A stretch of DNA of 53,691 nucleotides from Sphingobium lactosutens DS20 (GCF_000445105.1 NZ_ATDP01000099.1:1-53691); one strand, 5' to 3'. Positions 31,680 through 41,389 are shown, counted from the stretch's first letter. Made by a program: numbers and translations. Notes: generated by a model from the sequence alone, not told the origin.

Positions 31680-32119
31680 GCCGGCACGTCCTTGACGAAA
31701 CGCGCCGACTGTCCACCGTTCCGCAGTTCGAGGCGTACGCGCCAGCGTCCCGGCGGCAGCGGGGTTGTCGATCGCCACAAGCCCTGCGGGGATCTCCTGA
31801 ACGTCAGCGGTTGGTCGGGAGCCCGGCCGAGCGGATGCTCGGCTACGCCGGCCAGCGTGCCTTCCCGCGGCGTTGTCTTGGCCTCGACAATCCGTCCTGG
31901 GATCAGAACCAGATCGAGCGTCCAGCCGAGGTCGTCCTGTGCCCGCGCCTCGGCCAGCCAGCGATTGTACGCCTGGCTGGCGACGTAGGAATTCTCGACG
32001 ACCGTGCCGCCGAACGTCGTGACGGCGAACCGCGCCATCACCAGATTGACGGCGATGATCGTCCCGAACATGCCCAGCATGATGAAGAGCATGTGGCGTC
32101 CGGTGAACTCGCGCCTCAT
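31676..32119 (-). CDS. fixH: FixH/CcoH cbb3 oxidase assembly protein
   Basis: 147 residues with one N-terminal membrane helix (MLFIMLGMFGTIIAVNLVMA) and a periplasmic FixH domain (TVVENSYVASQAYNRWLAEA, ending RLELRNGGQSARFVKDV). FixH helps assemble the oxidase together with CcoI. It overlaps ccoG at its start (4 nt) and ccoI at its end (4 nt). Confidence 0.93.
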   Translation of the reverse strand: MRREFTGRHMLFIMLGMFGTIIAVNLVMARFAVTTFGGTVVENSYVASQAYNRWLAEARAQDDLGWTLDLVLIPGRIVEAKTTPREGTLAGVAEHPLGRAPDQPLTFRRSPQGLWRSTTPLPPGRWRVRLELRNGGQSARFVKDVPA

Positions 32120-33657
32120 CGTTCGCTCTCCGGCCCCTCGAACACGGTGCTCTCGCGATCCGTTGCTCCTTGACCGTCGTTGGCTCGAATGACGAACGCG
32201 AAATCACGCTGCTGGCGTTCGGGCGCCGCGACATAGACCCGCGTCTTGCGGGCCTGGTCGGGGCCGATCGCGATCTCCACGGCCTGACCGGCGCCACCGC
32301 GCGCCTGCGCATCGGTCCAGATCTGCGCATCGGGCAGGCCCTCGATCGACAAAGTGACCGAGCGCGGCCGCGCTTCCATGTTGCGCACGTTGATGGTGTA
32401 GGCATTGCGCACCATGCCATCCGACAGCTGCACCCAGATCGGGTTACGCTCCATACGGACGCTGAGGTCAAGCCGCGTGCGCGATCCGAGCGCGAATAGC
32501 ATCGCCAGGCCGATCGAGCCCCAGATCAGGAAGTAGATGAGCGTGCGCGGACGGAACAGCCGCTTGAGCGGCGGCTCCGGCGTCTTGCCATTGCCTGCGA
32601 GCAGCTCGTCGGCGACCGTCGAATAGCCGATCAGCTTCTTGGGCCTACCGATCCGCTCCATGATGTCGTCACAGGCGTCGATGCACAAACCGCAGGTGAT
32701 ACAGCCGATCTGCGGACCGTTGCGTATGTCGATGCCGGTGGGACACACCGCTACGCAGTTGTTGCAATCGATGCAGTCGCCGATGACACGCGGATTGTTT
32801 TCGGGAGCAGACGCCAGCGCCACAAGCGAGGGTAAGCCGTACTGCGCCTGGGCGCCGAGCTCGCCATCGGGCTGGTGCACTGCGGGGCCCGCCCGTTTGA
32901 TGCCGTGAGTCCGAGGCTCGCCCCGCCAGGCCTTGTAAGTGACCATCAGCGATTTCTCGTCGAGCATCGCACCCTGGATGCGCGGCCAGGGGCAACCATA
33001 GATGCAGAACTGCTCGCGCATCAGCCCGCCAAGTATGTAGGTCGTGGCGGTGAGCAGCCCGATCGTGAACCAGGCCTGATAAGGCGCGTCGAGCGCCCAA
33101 AGCTGGCGAGCGAGCGTCGGCGCATCGGCGAAGTAGAAGATCCAGGCGCCGCCAGTCGCCACGGCGATGAGCAGCCAGATCGCGTGTTTGGTCACGCGCT
33201 TGGCGATCTTCGAAGGCCCCCACGGGGCCTTCTCCAGGCGCAGCTGGGCATTGCGATCGCCCTCGATCGCGCGCTCGACATGCTGGAAGAGGTCGGTCCA
33301 GACCGTCTGCGGACAGGCATAACCGCACCATGCCCGGCCGACCGCCGAGGTCACGAGAAACAGGCCGATGCCGGCCATGATGAGCAGGCCGGCGACATAA
33401 TAGAACTCGTGCGGCCAGATCTCGATCGAGAACATGTAGAAGCGACGGTTGGCGATATCGACAAGCACCGCCTGGTCAGGTGCATAGGGCCCGCGATCCC
33501 AGCGCAGCCACGGCGTGACGTAGTAGATCGTCAACGTCACTGCCATGACCAGCCACTTGAAGCGGCGGAACGGCCCGTCGATCGCCTTGGGAAAGACCTT
33601 CTGCCGCTTCTCGAACAGCTGCTGCTTGGAGCCGGTCAGATCATCTGGGCTGGACAT
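32116..33657 (-). CDS. ccoG: CcoG/FixG/RdxA cytochrome c oxidase accessory protein
   Basis: 513 residues. Several membrane helices (YYVAGLLIMAGIGLFLVTSA and others) and the TVWTDLF-type quinol-associated region with Cys in WCGYACPQTVW. A twin [4Fe-4S] ferredoxin domain (CIDCNNCVAVCP and CITCGLCIDACD) and a C-terminal Ig-like domain follow. CcoG reduces Cu(II) for cbb3 oxidase biogenesis. It begins 17 nt inside the 3' end of ccoP. Confidence 0.95.
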   Translation of the reverse strand: MSSPDDLTGSKQQLFEKRQKVFPKAIDGPFRRFKWLVMAVTLTIYYVTPWLRWDRGPYAPDQAVLVDIANRRFYMFSIEIWPHEFYYVAGLLIMAGIGLFLVTSAVGRAWCGYACPQTVWTDLFQHVERAIEGDRNAQLRLEKAPWGPSKIAKRVTKHAIWLLIAVATGGAWIFYFADAPTLARQLWALDAPYQAWFTIGLLTATTYILGGLMREQFCIYGCPWPRIQGAMLDEKSLMVTYKAWRGEPRTHGIKRAGPAVHQPDGELGAQAQYGLPSLVALASAPENNPRVIGDCIDCNNCVAVCPTGIDIRNGPQIGCITCGLCIDACDDIMERIGRPKKLIGYSTVADELLAGNGKTPEPPLKRLFRPRTLIYFLIWGSIGLAMLFALGSRTRLDLSVRMERNPIWVQLSDGMVRNAYTINVRNMEARPRSVTLSIEGLPDAQIWTDAQARGGAGQAVEIAIGPDQARKTRVYVAAPERQQRDFAFVIRANDGQGATDRESTVFEGPESER

Positions 33658-34603
33658 TGCTCTTGGCCGCCTGGGAGGGAGCCGCTTGCGGCGCCGCGGA
33701 TGCAGCGGCGCTTGGCGCGGGCTCGGGGATGAAATCCTCGCCGCCCCCCAGCGAGTGTACGTAAGCCGCCAGCATCTTCACCGTGACCGGATCGAGGCGC
33801 GCGCCCCAAGCCGGCATGACGCCATAGCGAGAGTTGTTGACCGTTTGCGCGAGCGCCTCCCGGTCACCGCCGAACAGCCAGATGGAATCGGCGAGATTGG
33901 GTGCGCCCAACTTGCGATCGCCCTGGCCCTGCGCGCCGTGGCACACTGCACAATTGTCGGCGAACAGCTTCGCGCCGCGCTGGGAGGCTGCGCTCGGCTT
34001 CTCCTGACGGGAGATGACGCGAACGTGGCTGACCACGTCCTCCACCTGCTCGGAGGTAAGGATACCATCGCGCCCGAACGCGGGCATCTGGGACATGCGC
34101 GTCTCGGCGTGACCGGGCTGGCGAATACCATGGACGAGGGTCGTGTGGATCTGCTTGATGTCCCCGCCCCAGAGCCAGTCGTCGTCGTTGAGGTTCGGAT
34201 AACCCTTGCTACCGGCGGCGCCAGAGCCGTGGCACTGGACGCAATGCACCTTGAACGCCGCGCGGCCGCCTTCGACCGCCGCCTGCATCAGCCGCGAATC
34301 CTCGTTGAGCCGCTCGATCGGGATGCGGGCGAGCGCAAGTTGCATGGGCTCCTTGCGCAGGCGCTCCGCCTCCTCTTCGCCGGCCAATTGCTCGCGGCTC
34401 GACCAGCCGAGCACGCCCTTCGTCGCCGAATTGACCAGCGGCCAAGCGGGATAGAGCACCGTATAGGCTATGCCCCAGATGATTGTCGCATAGAGGGTCC
34501 ACAGCCACCAGCGCGGCATGGGCGTGTCGAGTTCCTCGATCCCATCCCATTCGTGCCCGACCGTGGGCGTCCCCGTCGCCTCGTCGATCCGCTTGTCAGC
34601 CAT
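33641..34603 (-). CDS. ccoP: cbb3 oxidase subunit III, dihaem cytochrome CcoP
   Basis: 320 residues: short cytoplasmic N-terminus ([20 protein letters not shown] and the family GIEELDTPMPRWW), one membrane helix, then two cytochrome c domains with CVQCH and CAVCH. An unusually long Ala/Pro-rich tail (SAAASAAPQAAPSQAAKS) follows. CcoP accepts electrons from soluble cytochrome c. The start overlaps ccoQ by 8 nt. Confidence 0.96.
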   Translation of the reverse strand: MADKRIDEATGTPTVGHEWDGIEELDTPMPRWWLWTLYATIIWGIAYTVLYPAWPLVNSATKGVLGWSSREQLAGEEEAERLRKEPMQLALARIPIERLNEDSRLMQAAVEGGRAAFKVHCVQCHGSGAAGSKGYPNLNDDDWLWGGDIKQIHTTLVHGIRQPGHAETRMSQMPAFGRDGILTSEQVEDVVSHVRVISRQEKPSAASQRGAKLFADNCAVCHGAQGQGDRKLGAPNLADSIWLFGGDREALAQTVNNSRYGVMPAWGARLDPVTVKMLAAYVHSLGGGEDFIPEPAPSAAASAAPQAAPSQAAKSNVQPR

Positions 34604-34751
34604 CATCTTCCTCCAGGATCGAACGGGCGGCGCGGTCCTGCCGGGAGCGCGCGCCCTTCCGAAAAGTCCAGCCGACAAAAGCCGCGAACATGATCGCCAT
34701 GAGCACCAGGCCCCAGCTGTCGGCAAAGTGACGCAGCGCGTCGTAGGTCAT
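34596..34751 (-). CDS. ccoQ: cbb3 oxidase subunit IV CcoQ
   Basis: 51 residues: [20 protein letters not shown], one membrane helix, then the basic tail [20 protein letters not shown] typical of CcoQ. ATG overlaps the ccoO stop (ATGA). Confidence 0.93.
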   Translation of the reverse strand: MTYDALRHFADSWGLVLMAIMFAAFVGWTFRKGARSRQDRAARSILEEDDG

Positions 34752-35485
34752 CGGCGCCGCTCCTGCGCCGCGGCGGCATTGGTGTCGACCAGCGTGCCGA
34801 GCATCTGCAGGTAGGCGACGACCGCATCCATTTCGGTGAGCCTCGACGGATCGCCATCGAAGTCGCGCACCTGCGACTTGGGATAGCGCTTGGCGAGATC
34901 GGCCGCGTCGCCGTCCGACGAAGCTTGCAGCTTGGCGTCTGCTTCGGCGCTGTCGATCATTGCCTTGGTATAGGGAACGCCGACCTTGCGCAGCGCGCCT
35001 ATCTTTCCGTCGATCCCCTTGAGGTCGAGTTCGGTGTCCGCCAGGAAGGCATAGGAGGGCATGATCGATTCCGGCACCACCGATCGCGGATCCTTCAGGT
35101 GCTGCACGTGCCATTCGTCCGAATAGCGCCCGCCCACCCGCGCCAGGTCGGGTCCGGTACGCTTCGAGCCCCACTGGAAGGGGTGATCGTACATGGACTC
35201 AGCGGCGAGGCTGTAGTGGCCGTAACGCTCCACTTCGTCGCGGAAGGGTCGGATCATCTGGCTGTGGCAGGTGTAGCACCCTTCGCGCACATAGATGTCG
35301 CGCCCCGCTTGCTCGAGCGGGGTGTAGGGCCGCATGCCCTCCACTTTCTCGACGGTGGAGTCGATCCAGAACAGCGGCGCGATCTCGACGATGCCGCCGA
35401 TGGCCACCGCTATGAAGGCGAAGACGCTGAGAAGAGTGACGTTGCGCTCCAGCTTCTTGTGCTGGGTGGCGAGCTGCGATGACAT
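34748..35485 (-). CDS. ccoO: cbb3 oxidase subunit II, monohaem cytochrome CcoO
   Basis: 245 residues: N-terminal anchor ([20 protein letters not shown]), haem motif CYTCH in [14 protein letters not shown], axial Met region [12 protein letters not shown], and the conserved [13 protein letters not shown] end. It follows ccoN by 13 nt. Confidence 0.96.
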   Translation of the reverse strand: MSSQLATQHKKLERNVTLLSVFAFIAVAIGGIVEIAPLFWIDSTVEKVEGMRPYTPLEQAGRDIYVREGCYTCHSQMIRPFRDEVERYGHYSLAAESMYDHPFQWGSKRTGPDLARVGGRYSDEWHVQHLKDPRSVVPESIMPSYAFLADTELDLKGIDGKIGALRKVGVPYTKAMIDSAEADAKLQASSDGDAADLAKRYPKSQVRDFDGDPSRLTEMDAVVAYLQMLGTLVDTNAAAAQERRR

Positions 35486-35498
35486 CAGACGTTTCCCT

Positions 35499-37160
35499 TC
35501 ATTCAGCCGGGGTCGCGGCCGGCACGATCGGCCGGTCGGCTTCGGGATTGTAGGCGGCGCTCGACATGGGCGCTTCCTTGCGAAGCCGGCCCAGGATCGT
35601 CATCCACACGTTGTAGACCATGATCAGCGCACCCAGGAGATAGAGCAGGCCGCCAAGCACGCGGATCGCATAGTAGGGCTTCATGGCCGCCACGATCTCG
35701 GCGAACGCGTAGACGAGGTAGCCGTCCGAGCCATACTCCCGCGCCATCAGGCCCTGCGTGATGCCGGCGACCCAGAGCGCGGCCGCATAGAGCACCAGCC
35801 CCAGCGTCGCGAGCCAGAAGTGCCAGTTCACCATGCGTAGCGAATAGAGTCGCTCGCGTCCCCAGAGCCGCGGAACGAGATAGTAAAGCGCGGCGAAGGT
35901 AATCATCCCGTTCCAGCCAAGTGCGCCCGAATGCACATGGCCAATGGTCCACTCGGTGTAGTGCGACAGCGAGTTGACCGCCTTGATAGACAGCATCGGG
36001 CCTTCGAAGGTCGCCATGCCGTAGAAGGCGAGTGCGAAGACCATCATGCGGATGATCGGGTCGGTGCGAATCTTGTCCCAGGCGCCGTTCAAAGTCATCA
36101 GGCCGTTGATCATGCCGCCCCAGCTCGGCATCCACAGCACGACCGAGAAGACCATGCCCAGCGTCTGCGCCCAGTCGGGCAGCGCCGTGTAATGGAGGTG
36201 ATGCGGTCCCGCCCAGATGTAGAGGAAGATCAGCGACCAGAAGTGAATGATCGACAGACGGTAGCTGTAGATCGGCCGCTCCGCCTGCTTGGGCACGAAG
36301 TAGTACATCATCGCCAGGAAGCCGGCGGTAAGGAAGAAGCCCACCGCGTTATGGCCGTACCACCACTGCGTGAGCGCATCCTGCACGCCGGCGAAGGCCG
36401 AGTAGCTCTTAGAGCCGAAGAGGCTTGCCGGCACCGCGAGGTTGTTCACGATGTGCAGCATCGCGATCGTGATGATGAAGCTCAGATAGAACCAGTTGGC
36501 GACGTAGATGTGCGGCTCGGTCCGGCGCAGCAGCGTGCCGACGAAAACGACGAGATAGGCGACCCAGACGATCGTGAGCCACAGATCCACATACCATTCG
36601 GGCTCGGCATATTCGCGGCTGGCGGTGACGCCCATCAAGTAGCCCGTCGCGGCCAGGACGATGAAGAACTGGTAGCCCCAGAACACGAAGCGCGCGAGCG
36701 CCGGGAAAGCGAGGCGCGCGCGGCAGGTGCGCTGGACGACGTAGAAGCTCGTCGCGATGAGCGCATTGCCGCCGAAGGCGAAGATGACGGCGGACGTATG
36801 AAGCGGCCGCATGCGCCCGAAGCTGAACCAGGGCTCGAGGTTCAGGGTCGGGACGACCATCTGCGTCGCGATCACCACGCCGACCAGGAAGCCGACGACG
36901 CCCCAGAACAGCGTCGCAATGACGCCGAGCCGGATGAGATCGTCGTCGTACCGGGTCACATCCGGCATTGTCGCCGGCTTGAAGCCTGACAAGACCTGGA
37001 AGTCGGCCTTGTACATCGTGATCCACGCGATCAGCAGGGCCGTGGCGGAGGCGATCGCCATGTGGAGCGAAAAGCCCGAATCAAGGGCGAGCGCGCAGGC
37101 GAAGAGCGCCAATATGGCCAGCAACAACCAGCCCCCGACCTTGAAGAGTAGTTCGTCCAT
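35499..37160 (-). CDS. ccoN: cbb3 oxidase catalytic subunit I CcoN
   Basis: 553 residues, about 12-14 membrane helices. Haem and CuB ligands are in the usual places: [35 protein letters not shown] (with the crosslinked Tyr of this family), [14 protein letters not shown] and [11 protein letters not shown]. High-affinity terminal oxidase for micro-oxic respiration. The ATG at 37160 has AAGGAC upstream. It heads the ccoNOQPGHIS operon and follows a small membrane-protein gene by 23 nt. Confidence 0.97.
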   Translation of the reverse strand: MDELLFKVGGWLLLAILALFACALALDSGFSLHMAIASATALLIAWITMYKADFQVLSGFKPATMPDVTRYDDDLIRLGVIATLFWGVVGFLVGVVIATQMVVPTLNLEPWFSFGRMRPLHTSAVIFAFGGNALIATSFYVVQRTCRARLAFPALARFVFWGYQFFIVLAATGYLMGVTASREYAEPEWYVDLWLTIVWVAYLVVFVGTLLRRTEPHIYVANWFYLSFIITIAMLHIVNNLAVPASLFGSKSYSAFAGVQDALTQWWYGHNAVGFFLTAGFLAMMYYFVPKQAERPIYSYRLSIIHFWSLIFLYIWAGPHHLHYTALPDWAQTLGMVFSVVLWMPSWGGMINGLMTLNGAWDKIRTDPIIRMMVFALAFYGMATFEGPMLSIKAVNSLSHYTEWTIGHVHSGALGWNGMITFAALYYLVPRLWGRERLYSLRMVNWHFWLATLGLVLYAAALWVAGITQGLMAREYGSDGYLVYAFAEIVAAMKPYYAIRVLGGLLYLLGALIMVYNVWMTILGRLRKEAPMSSAAYNPEADRPIVPAATPAE

Positions 37161-37183
37161 TCTCGCCGTCCTTTGCTTCTACG

Positions 37184-37483
37184 TCAGGGCCGTGCCGCGT
37201 AGGGATCGTTTTGAGTTTCGTTGGAGCCGATGGTGCGCGAAGCGACCAGCGCGAAGATCGTGAGCGCCCCGATCGTGGCGAGCACGTTGATGGCGAGCAC
37301 GATCCGCACCTTGGTGCGGCTGGCCGATGGCCTCCGCTTGCGTCCCGGCGCGACCTCGTTGTTCGGCGTGTCCGTCAGTCGGGCCACGTCGCGCGCGCGC
37401 AAGAGCAGCCAGGCTCCGCTTGCGATGGCGATGATCCCGAGCACGCCGATGATCATCCCCCACATTCCGATGGGCAGGCTCAT
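37184..37483 (-). CDS. small membrane protein upstream of ccoN
   Basis: 99 residues with two membrane helices: MSLPIGMWGMIIGVLGIIAI with AWLLLRARD, and VRIVLAINVLATIGALTIFA, separated by a basic loop (GRKRRPSASRTK). AAGGGG is 9 nt before the ATG at 37483. It is co-oriented with and close to ccoN, so likely the first gene of the operon. It is not one of the known Cco subunits; an oxidase-associated role is inferred from position only. Confidence 0.7.
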   Translation of the reverse strand: MSLPIGMWGMIIGVLGIIAIASGAWLLLRARDVARLTDTPNNEVAPGRKRRPSASRTKVRIVLAINVLATIGALTIFALVASRTIGSNETQNDPYAARP

Positions 37484-37822
37484 GATCACTAACCCCTTGC
37501 TGTTGGCTGCCGGCTACGCTCCGCGTCGACAGCAAAGAAGCTGATACGGCTCGGCCGGCAGTCCTGTTCCCACGCTCTGAGGATAGGCAGAAAGCGCGAC
37601 ACTGATGTTGCGGATGGCTTCAGAGAGGCAAACTGGCACATGATCGACCCTTGGACATACGGCGCGCGTGATCGTTCGCGCCGCAGCTGACTGCCAAGGC
37701 CCCTCTCCCGCTTGCTTCAAGGCATGCTCGACAAGCATGCCGGAACCGGGCGACCATGTCGTCTCGCTGGTCGTCTCCACAAGGTTCGAGCGATCCGATA
37801 GCGGCGCCTTCGACGCCGAACT

Positions 37823-37836
37823 TTGTTTCAAATCAA
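37823..37836. promoter_or_regulatory. FNR-type box TTGTTTCAAATCAA
   Basis: One mismatch to TTGAT-N4-ATCAA in the left arm. It is 205 bp upstream of hemN and about 340 bp upstream of the first gene of the cbb3 operon, so it could serve either. Confidence 0.55.
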
Positions 37837-37992
37837 TATTCTGTCAAATCCAAAAAGATTGTCCTTGCGGCACTTCCCGGCGCCTTTGCGGCCGAACGAC
37901 TAAGATCGCGATAAGCAGCGGCTTCCTTGAGACCAACGCTCGAGAGCTGCCCTGCCACGAAAACTGAAAGTCACGGGCAATTGGCCAGATTT

Positions 37993-38006
37993 TTGATGCT
38001 CCTCAA
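37993..38006 (+). promoter_or_regulatory. FNR-type box TTGATGCTCCTCAA close to hemN
   Basis: Left arm perfect, right arm CTCAA (one mismatch). Its centre lies 41.5 bp before the A of the hemN ATG (38041), the exact class II activator distance if transcription began at the ATG itself. Confidence 0.5.
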
Positions 38007-38040
38007 TGAAACAGGCTGCTTGGCGCAGCAAGATCGCACC

Positions 38041-39354
38041 ATGTGGCCTTACCATCCAGACCTGCTGGCGACCCCGGTCCCGCGCTATACGAGCTATCCC
38101 ACAGCAGCCGAGTTCGGCAACGATGTGGGGGAACAGGATTTCGCCTCTGCCCTTTCGAGAACAGACGGCGATGTCTCGCTTTACGTCCATATCCCCTTCT
38201 GCGAAACGATATGCTGGTATTGCGGGTGCAACACGGGCCGTGCAAATCGCCGGCAGCGGCTGGCCAGCTATCTGGAGGCTTTGCATAGCGAAATCGCGCT
38301 GGTCGGCCGAATGCTGCCGAAGACCGCAACGGTCCGCCGCCTGTCCTTCGGCGGCGGCAGCCCCAATGCGATCACGGCCACCGATTTCGTTCGCCTGTTC
38401 CTCTCGCTCACGGACAGTTTTCGGCTCGAGAAGCCCGTCGTCTCGATCGAACTGGACCCACGCACTTTGACCTCTGCGTGGGCGCAGGCGATCGCGGGCA
38501 CGCGGATCAGCAATGCGAGCCTGGGCGTGCAGACTTTCGATCCGCGCCTCCAGGAGGCGATCGGGCGGGTTCAGCCGCTGCAGGACATCGAGCGGTGCAC
38601 ATCGATGCTGCGCGAGGCGGGCGTTACTTCCCTCAACTATGACCTCATGTACGGCTTGCCCGGACAATCCGAGAAGGATCTCGCGGACTCTCTCGCCAAA
38701 GCGGTCGAACTAGGTGCCGATCGGATAGCGCTGTTCGGTTATGCGCACGTCCCGCACCTGATCGCCCGTCAACGGCGGATCGATGCGGACGCGCTGCCCG
38801 ATCAGGCGGTGCGGTTTCGAATGGCCTCGCAGGGACATGAGCTGCTCACGAGGAGCGGCTATGAGGCTGTGGGCTTCGATCATTTCGCGCTGCCGCACGA
38901 CAGCCTGGCGCAAGCGACGCGCGAAAGCCGGCTGTCGCGCAATTTTCAGGGGTTCACCGACGATGACGCTCCTGTGGTGCTTGGTCTTGGCGCGTCTGCC
39001 ATAAGCAGCTTCCCCGACCTCCTCATCCAAAACGAAAAGAACGCAGGCCGCTATCGCATGATGCTTTCGCAGCAGCGCCTAACCGGCAATCGAGGCATCC
39101 GCCGGAATGCTGACGATCGTCTTCGCAGCGGGGTCATCGAGCAGCTGCTCTGCCAAGGGAAAGCGAGTGTGCCGGCTGATCTCCTCTTGCCCGCTCACGA
39201 TCGCCTCGCGCCGTTCCTCGACCGCGGCCTGGTGTGCTGGGAGGGCGACACGCTCTCCATCGCCCCTTCCGCGCTCCCTTATGCACGCACTATCGCGGCA
39301 ACTTTCGACGCCTACCGCCAACCTGACAGCAGGAGGTTCAGCTCGGCCGTGTGA
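38041..39354 (+). CDS. hemN: oxygen-independent coproporphyrinogen III oxidase (radical SAM)
   Basis: 437 residues starting MWPYHPDLLATPVPRYTSYP, the standard HemN N-terminus, so the ATG at 38041 is chosen over earlier starts. Radical-SAM [4Fe-4S] motif: Cys54, Cys58, Cys61 in IPFCETICWYCGC, with the extra Cys63 of HemN. GGGSPNAI, SLGVQTFD, YDLMYGLPGQ and the C-terminal HemN domain follow. It makes protoporphyrinogen without O2, feeding haem to the cbb3 oxidase. No clear Shine-Dalgarno precedes the ATG. FNR boxes lie upstream. Confidence 0.95.
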   Translation: MWPYHPDLLATPVPRYTSYPTAAEFGNDVGEQDFASALSRTDGDVSLYVHIPFCETICWYCGCNTGRANRRQRLASYLEALHSEIALVGRMLPKTATVRRLSFGGGSPNAITATDFVRLFLSLTDSFRLEKPVVSIELDPRTLTSAWAQAIAGTRISNASLGVQTFDPRLQEAIGRVQPLQDIERCTSMLREAGVTSLNYDLMYGLPGQSEKDLADSLAKAVELGADRIALFGYAHVPHLIARQRRIDADALPDQAVRFRMASQGHELLTRSGYEAVGFDHFALPHDSLAQATRESRLSRNFQGFTDDDAPVVLGLGASAISSFPDLLIQNEKNAGRYRMMLSQQRLTGNRGIRRNADDRLRSGVIEQLLCQGKASVPADLLLPAHDRLAPFLDRGLVCWEGDTLSIAPSALPYARTIAATFDAYRQPDSRRFSSAV

Positions 39355-39444
39355 CCCGATCCTCCCTTAGGTAAACTACTAATGTCTCCGCCCCGGGGCC
39401 GCGGATAGGAACCGTGCACCCACCGACCAACGCGCGGAGAGACC

Positions 39445-40134
39445 ATGAACGCCTGTACGCAATGCGCTGTTCGCGACAAGGCGATCTGCCATTCCTTGCC
39501 CGAGGAAAGCCTGGAAGAGCTCAATCGGCTGGGGCGGCATCAAATCGTCAAGAAGGGGCAGGCGCTTGTATGGCAGGGCGACGAGTCGCTCCTTGTCGGC
39601 AACGTGCTCGAAGGCGCGCTCAAATTGTCGGTCTCGAGCGCCGATGGCCGCGACCAGACGCTCGGTATCGTGCTGCCCAGCGATTTTATCGGTCGTCCGT
39701 TCGGCGCGACGAGCATGCATTCCGTCATCGCCCTCACCGACTCGCGTGTCTGCACCTTCTCGCGCTCGGCGTTCGACACTTTCGCGCAAGATCACCAGCC
39801 CCTGGAGCACGGTCTACTGGAAAGGACCCTGACCGATCTCGACAGGGCCAGACAATGGATGATGATGCTGGCGCGCAAGAGCGCCGGCGAGCGCGTCGCG
39901 ATTTTCCTTCTGCACATCGCCAAGCGCCACTCCAGCGACAAGAGCGATGGACCGCTTCGCTTCGAACTGCCTCTCAGCCGCCAGGACATGGCCGATCTGC
40001 TCGGCCTCACGATCGAGACGGTCAGCCGGCAGATCACGCGTCTGCGCGACGACGGCATCATCACGACACCCTCGCGCCGGGCAATCGTCATTCTCGACCA
40101 GGACGCGCTTGAGGCTTGCACGGGCGAGTGCTGA
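39445..40134 (+). CDS. fnrL: Crp/Fnr-family oxygen regulator, FnrL-type
   Basis: 229 residues. Cys4, Cys7 and Cys15 in MNACTQCAVRDKAIC plus Cys103 match the four [4Fe-4S] ligands of FNR/FnrL. A cyclic-nucleotide-like beta-barrel, the dimer helix (ERTLTDLDRARQWMMMLARK) and a C-terminal helix-turn-helix follow. Recognition helix ETVSR (191-195) is the E-xx-SR type that reads TTGAT half-sites. Under low O2 it would bind the boxes at 24298, 24352, 26373, 28940, 37823 and 37993. It lies 90 bp after hemN on the same strand. Confidence 0.93.
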   Translation: MNACTQCAVRDKAICHSLPEESLEELNRLGRHQIVKKGQALVWQGDESLLVGNVLEGALKLSVSSADGRDQTLGIVLPSDFIGRPFGATSMHSVIALTDSRVCTFSRSAFDTFAQDHQPLEHGLLERTLTDLDRARQWMMMLARKSAGERVAIFLLHIAKRHSSDKSDGPLRFELPLSRQDMADLLGLTIETVSRQITRLRDDGIITTPSRRAIVILDQDALEACTGEC

Positions 40135-40139
40135 AAGCG

Positions 40140-40742
40140 ATGCATCGGCCCTTCCACGTCGCCCCATGGCAGCTGACCTTGGGATGCGGCCTGTTCAAGC
40201 TCCTGCTCGCCGCCGGAGCTTTCGCTCTGCCGCTCCTGCACGTCGATGCACTCCCAAAGCTTGTCGGCTGGCTGTTGCTCGCCGGTGGCCTATCCGAGCT
40301 TCTGCTCTCATGGACCGGACGCCACAGCTGGGTGGGACGGATCACCTTCGGGTCGGGCGCTCTCACGCTCGTGCTCGGCGCCCTCTTCGTGGGCGGACCG
40401 TGGCATGGCCTCTACCCGCTGGCGCCGTTCGTCATGATCTGGTTCCTCCTCCGCGCCTTGCTGTCGATCGACGTCGCGTTTCAGTCGCGCCTTACGCCCA
40501 TGGCGAACTGGATATGGCTTCTCCTGCGCGGTTTCGTCGATCTCGCCTTGGGGTTGTTGCTCCTGGCTGGCGCGCCGTTTGCCATGCTGGTGATCGCCGT
40601 CTTTGGCGAAGCACCGGAATTTGTGAGGCTATTCTCGGCGACGCTCGGCTTGAGTTTCGCGGTTGCCGGCGGAGGCCTTTGTGCGATCGCGCTGACGCAA
40701 AGGCGCTATCGCCGCCCTGATCCCTTCATGACCAACACTTGA
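40140..40742 (+). CDS. HdeD/DUF308-like membrane protein
   Basis: About 200 residues, six predicted membrane helices (LTLGCGLFKLLLAAGAFALP, VGWLLLAGGLSELLLSW, FGSGALTLVLGALFVGG, FVMIWFLLRALLSIDVAF and others), the helix-pair arrangement of HdeD/DUF308 proteins linked to acid or stress tolerance. Starts 6 nt after fnrL and is probably co-transcribed. ATG at 40140 chosen; an earlier in-frame start lies within fnrL. Confidence 0.7.
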   Translation: MHRPFHVAPWQLTLGCGLFKLLLAAGAFALPLLHVDALPKLVGWLLLAGGLSELLLSWTGRHSWVGRITFGSGALTLVLGALFVGGPWHGLYPLAPFVMIWFLLRALLSIDVAFQSRLTPMANWIWLLLRGFVDLALGLLLLAGAPFAMLVIAVFGEAPEFVRLFSATLGLSFAVAGGGLCAIALTQRRYRRPDPFMTNT

Positions 40743-40805
40743 ACTCGGCTGCAGACGGGTGCGCTATCCGGTAGGTAACGCGAGAGCGCTGCTCCTCTGC
40801 GTACG

Positions 40806-41204
40806 TCAGGCGACCAGCTGCGCGGAGAGACCGATGTCGCGAAGGTCGTCTCCGGTGACCGCATTTGTGACCAGGGCGGCTTCGTCGATTTCGAGCTTCA
40901 TTATCCTGCCGATCGCCCCTGAATAGTCGAAGGCCGCTTGGCTGAGGAAATCCGTCCAGGCGGCAACAATATCTCCGGGTGACTGCGCGGTGCCCAGTTC
41001 GCCCACCAGCGTCATGTCTGCTTCGAGACGCCGCGACGCCAACCTCAACGCGTCGCGCTGACATTGCTGTACGAACTGCCCTGCCGCTCCCTGGGCACTG
41101 GAAACGAGTTCCGATACGATCGATATGCTTGGTGCAGCAGCCGCAAGCTGGGTTTCCACGAAGGTGTTCCAGAAGTCCGTAGCCATCAAACCGTCGTCAG
41201 CCAT
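40806..41204 (-). CDS. phasin-like protein
   Basis: 132 residues, helical: MADDGLMATDFWNTFVETQL, SIVSELVSSAQGAAGQFVQQ, then DIVAAWTDFLSQAAFDYSGA, the pattern of phasin-family proteins that coat polyhydroxyalkanoate granules. Starts at 41204 or 41186 are both possible; GAGAAGG precedes the first closely. Phasins are often induced by low oxygen. The remaining support is general, so confidence is moderate. Confidence 0.55.
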   Translation of the reverse strand: MADDGLMATDFWNTFVETQLAAAAPSISIVSELVSSAQGAAGQFVQQCQRDALRLASRRLEADMTLVGELGTAQSPGDIVAAWTDFLSQAAFDYSGAIGRIMKLEIDEAALVTNAVTGDDLRDIGLSAQLVA

Positions 41205-41389
41205 CGCCTTCTCGCAATCTCGAGTCGTTGTTGCGTTGCAGCAGGGTACAACTTGCAGCGTAGAGATGCGAGACCCGGGGAAGCGGAATTGCCGATCGCG
41301 CGTTACGGCCTGCAGCACTCCAGACCTGCCGTCCTCCGCCTGCATCCGCAGCAGGCCAGGCTTGGTCTTCATCGAAGCGGGGATTCGAG

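Larger units (their letters stand above)
37484..38040. other. divergent promoter region between the cbb3 operon and hemN
   Basis: 557 bp with no convincing gene; open frames on either strand here lack protein-like character. It holds two FNR-type sites (37823-37836 and 37993-38006). The AT-rich patch around 37820-37860 is the likeliest promoter, usable in both directions. Confidence 0.6.

Noticed and set aside
30603..31988. 461-codon plus-strand frame over ccoI/fixH
   Set aside because: Antisense shadow of the P-type ATPase with all its motifs on the minus strand.
37514..37831. 105-codon minus-strand frame upstream of the cbb3 operon
   Set aside because: Its start overlaps an FNR-type box, and the sequence has no domain-like pattern. 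A shorter version from about 37738 cannot be excluded.
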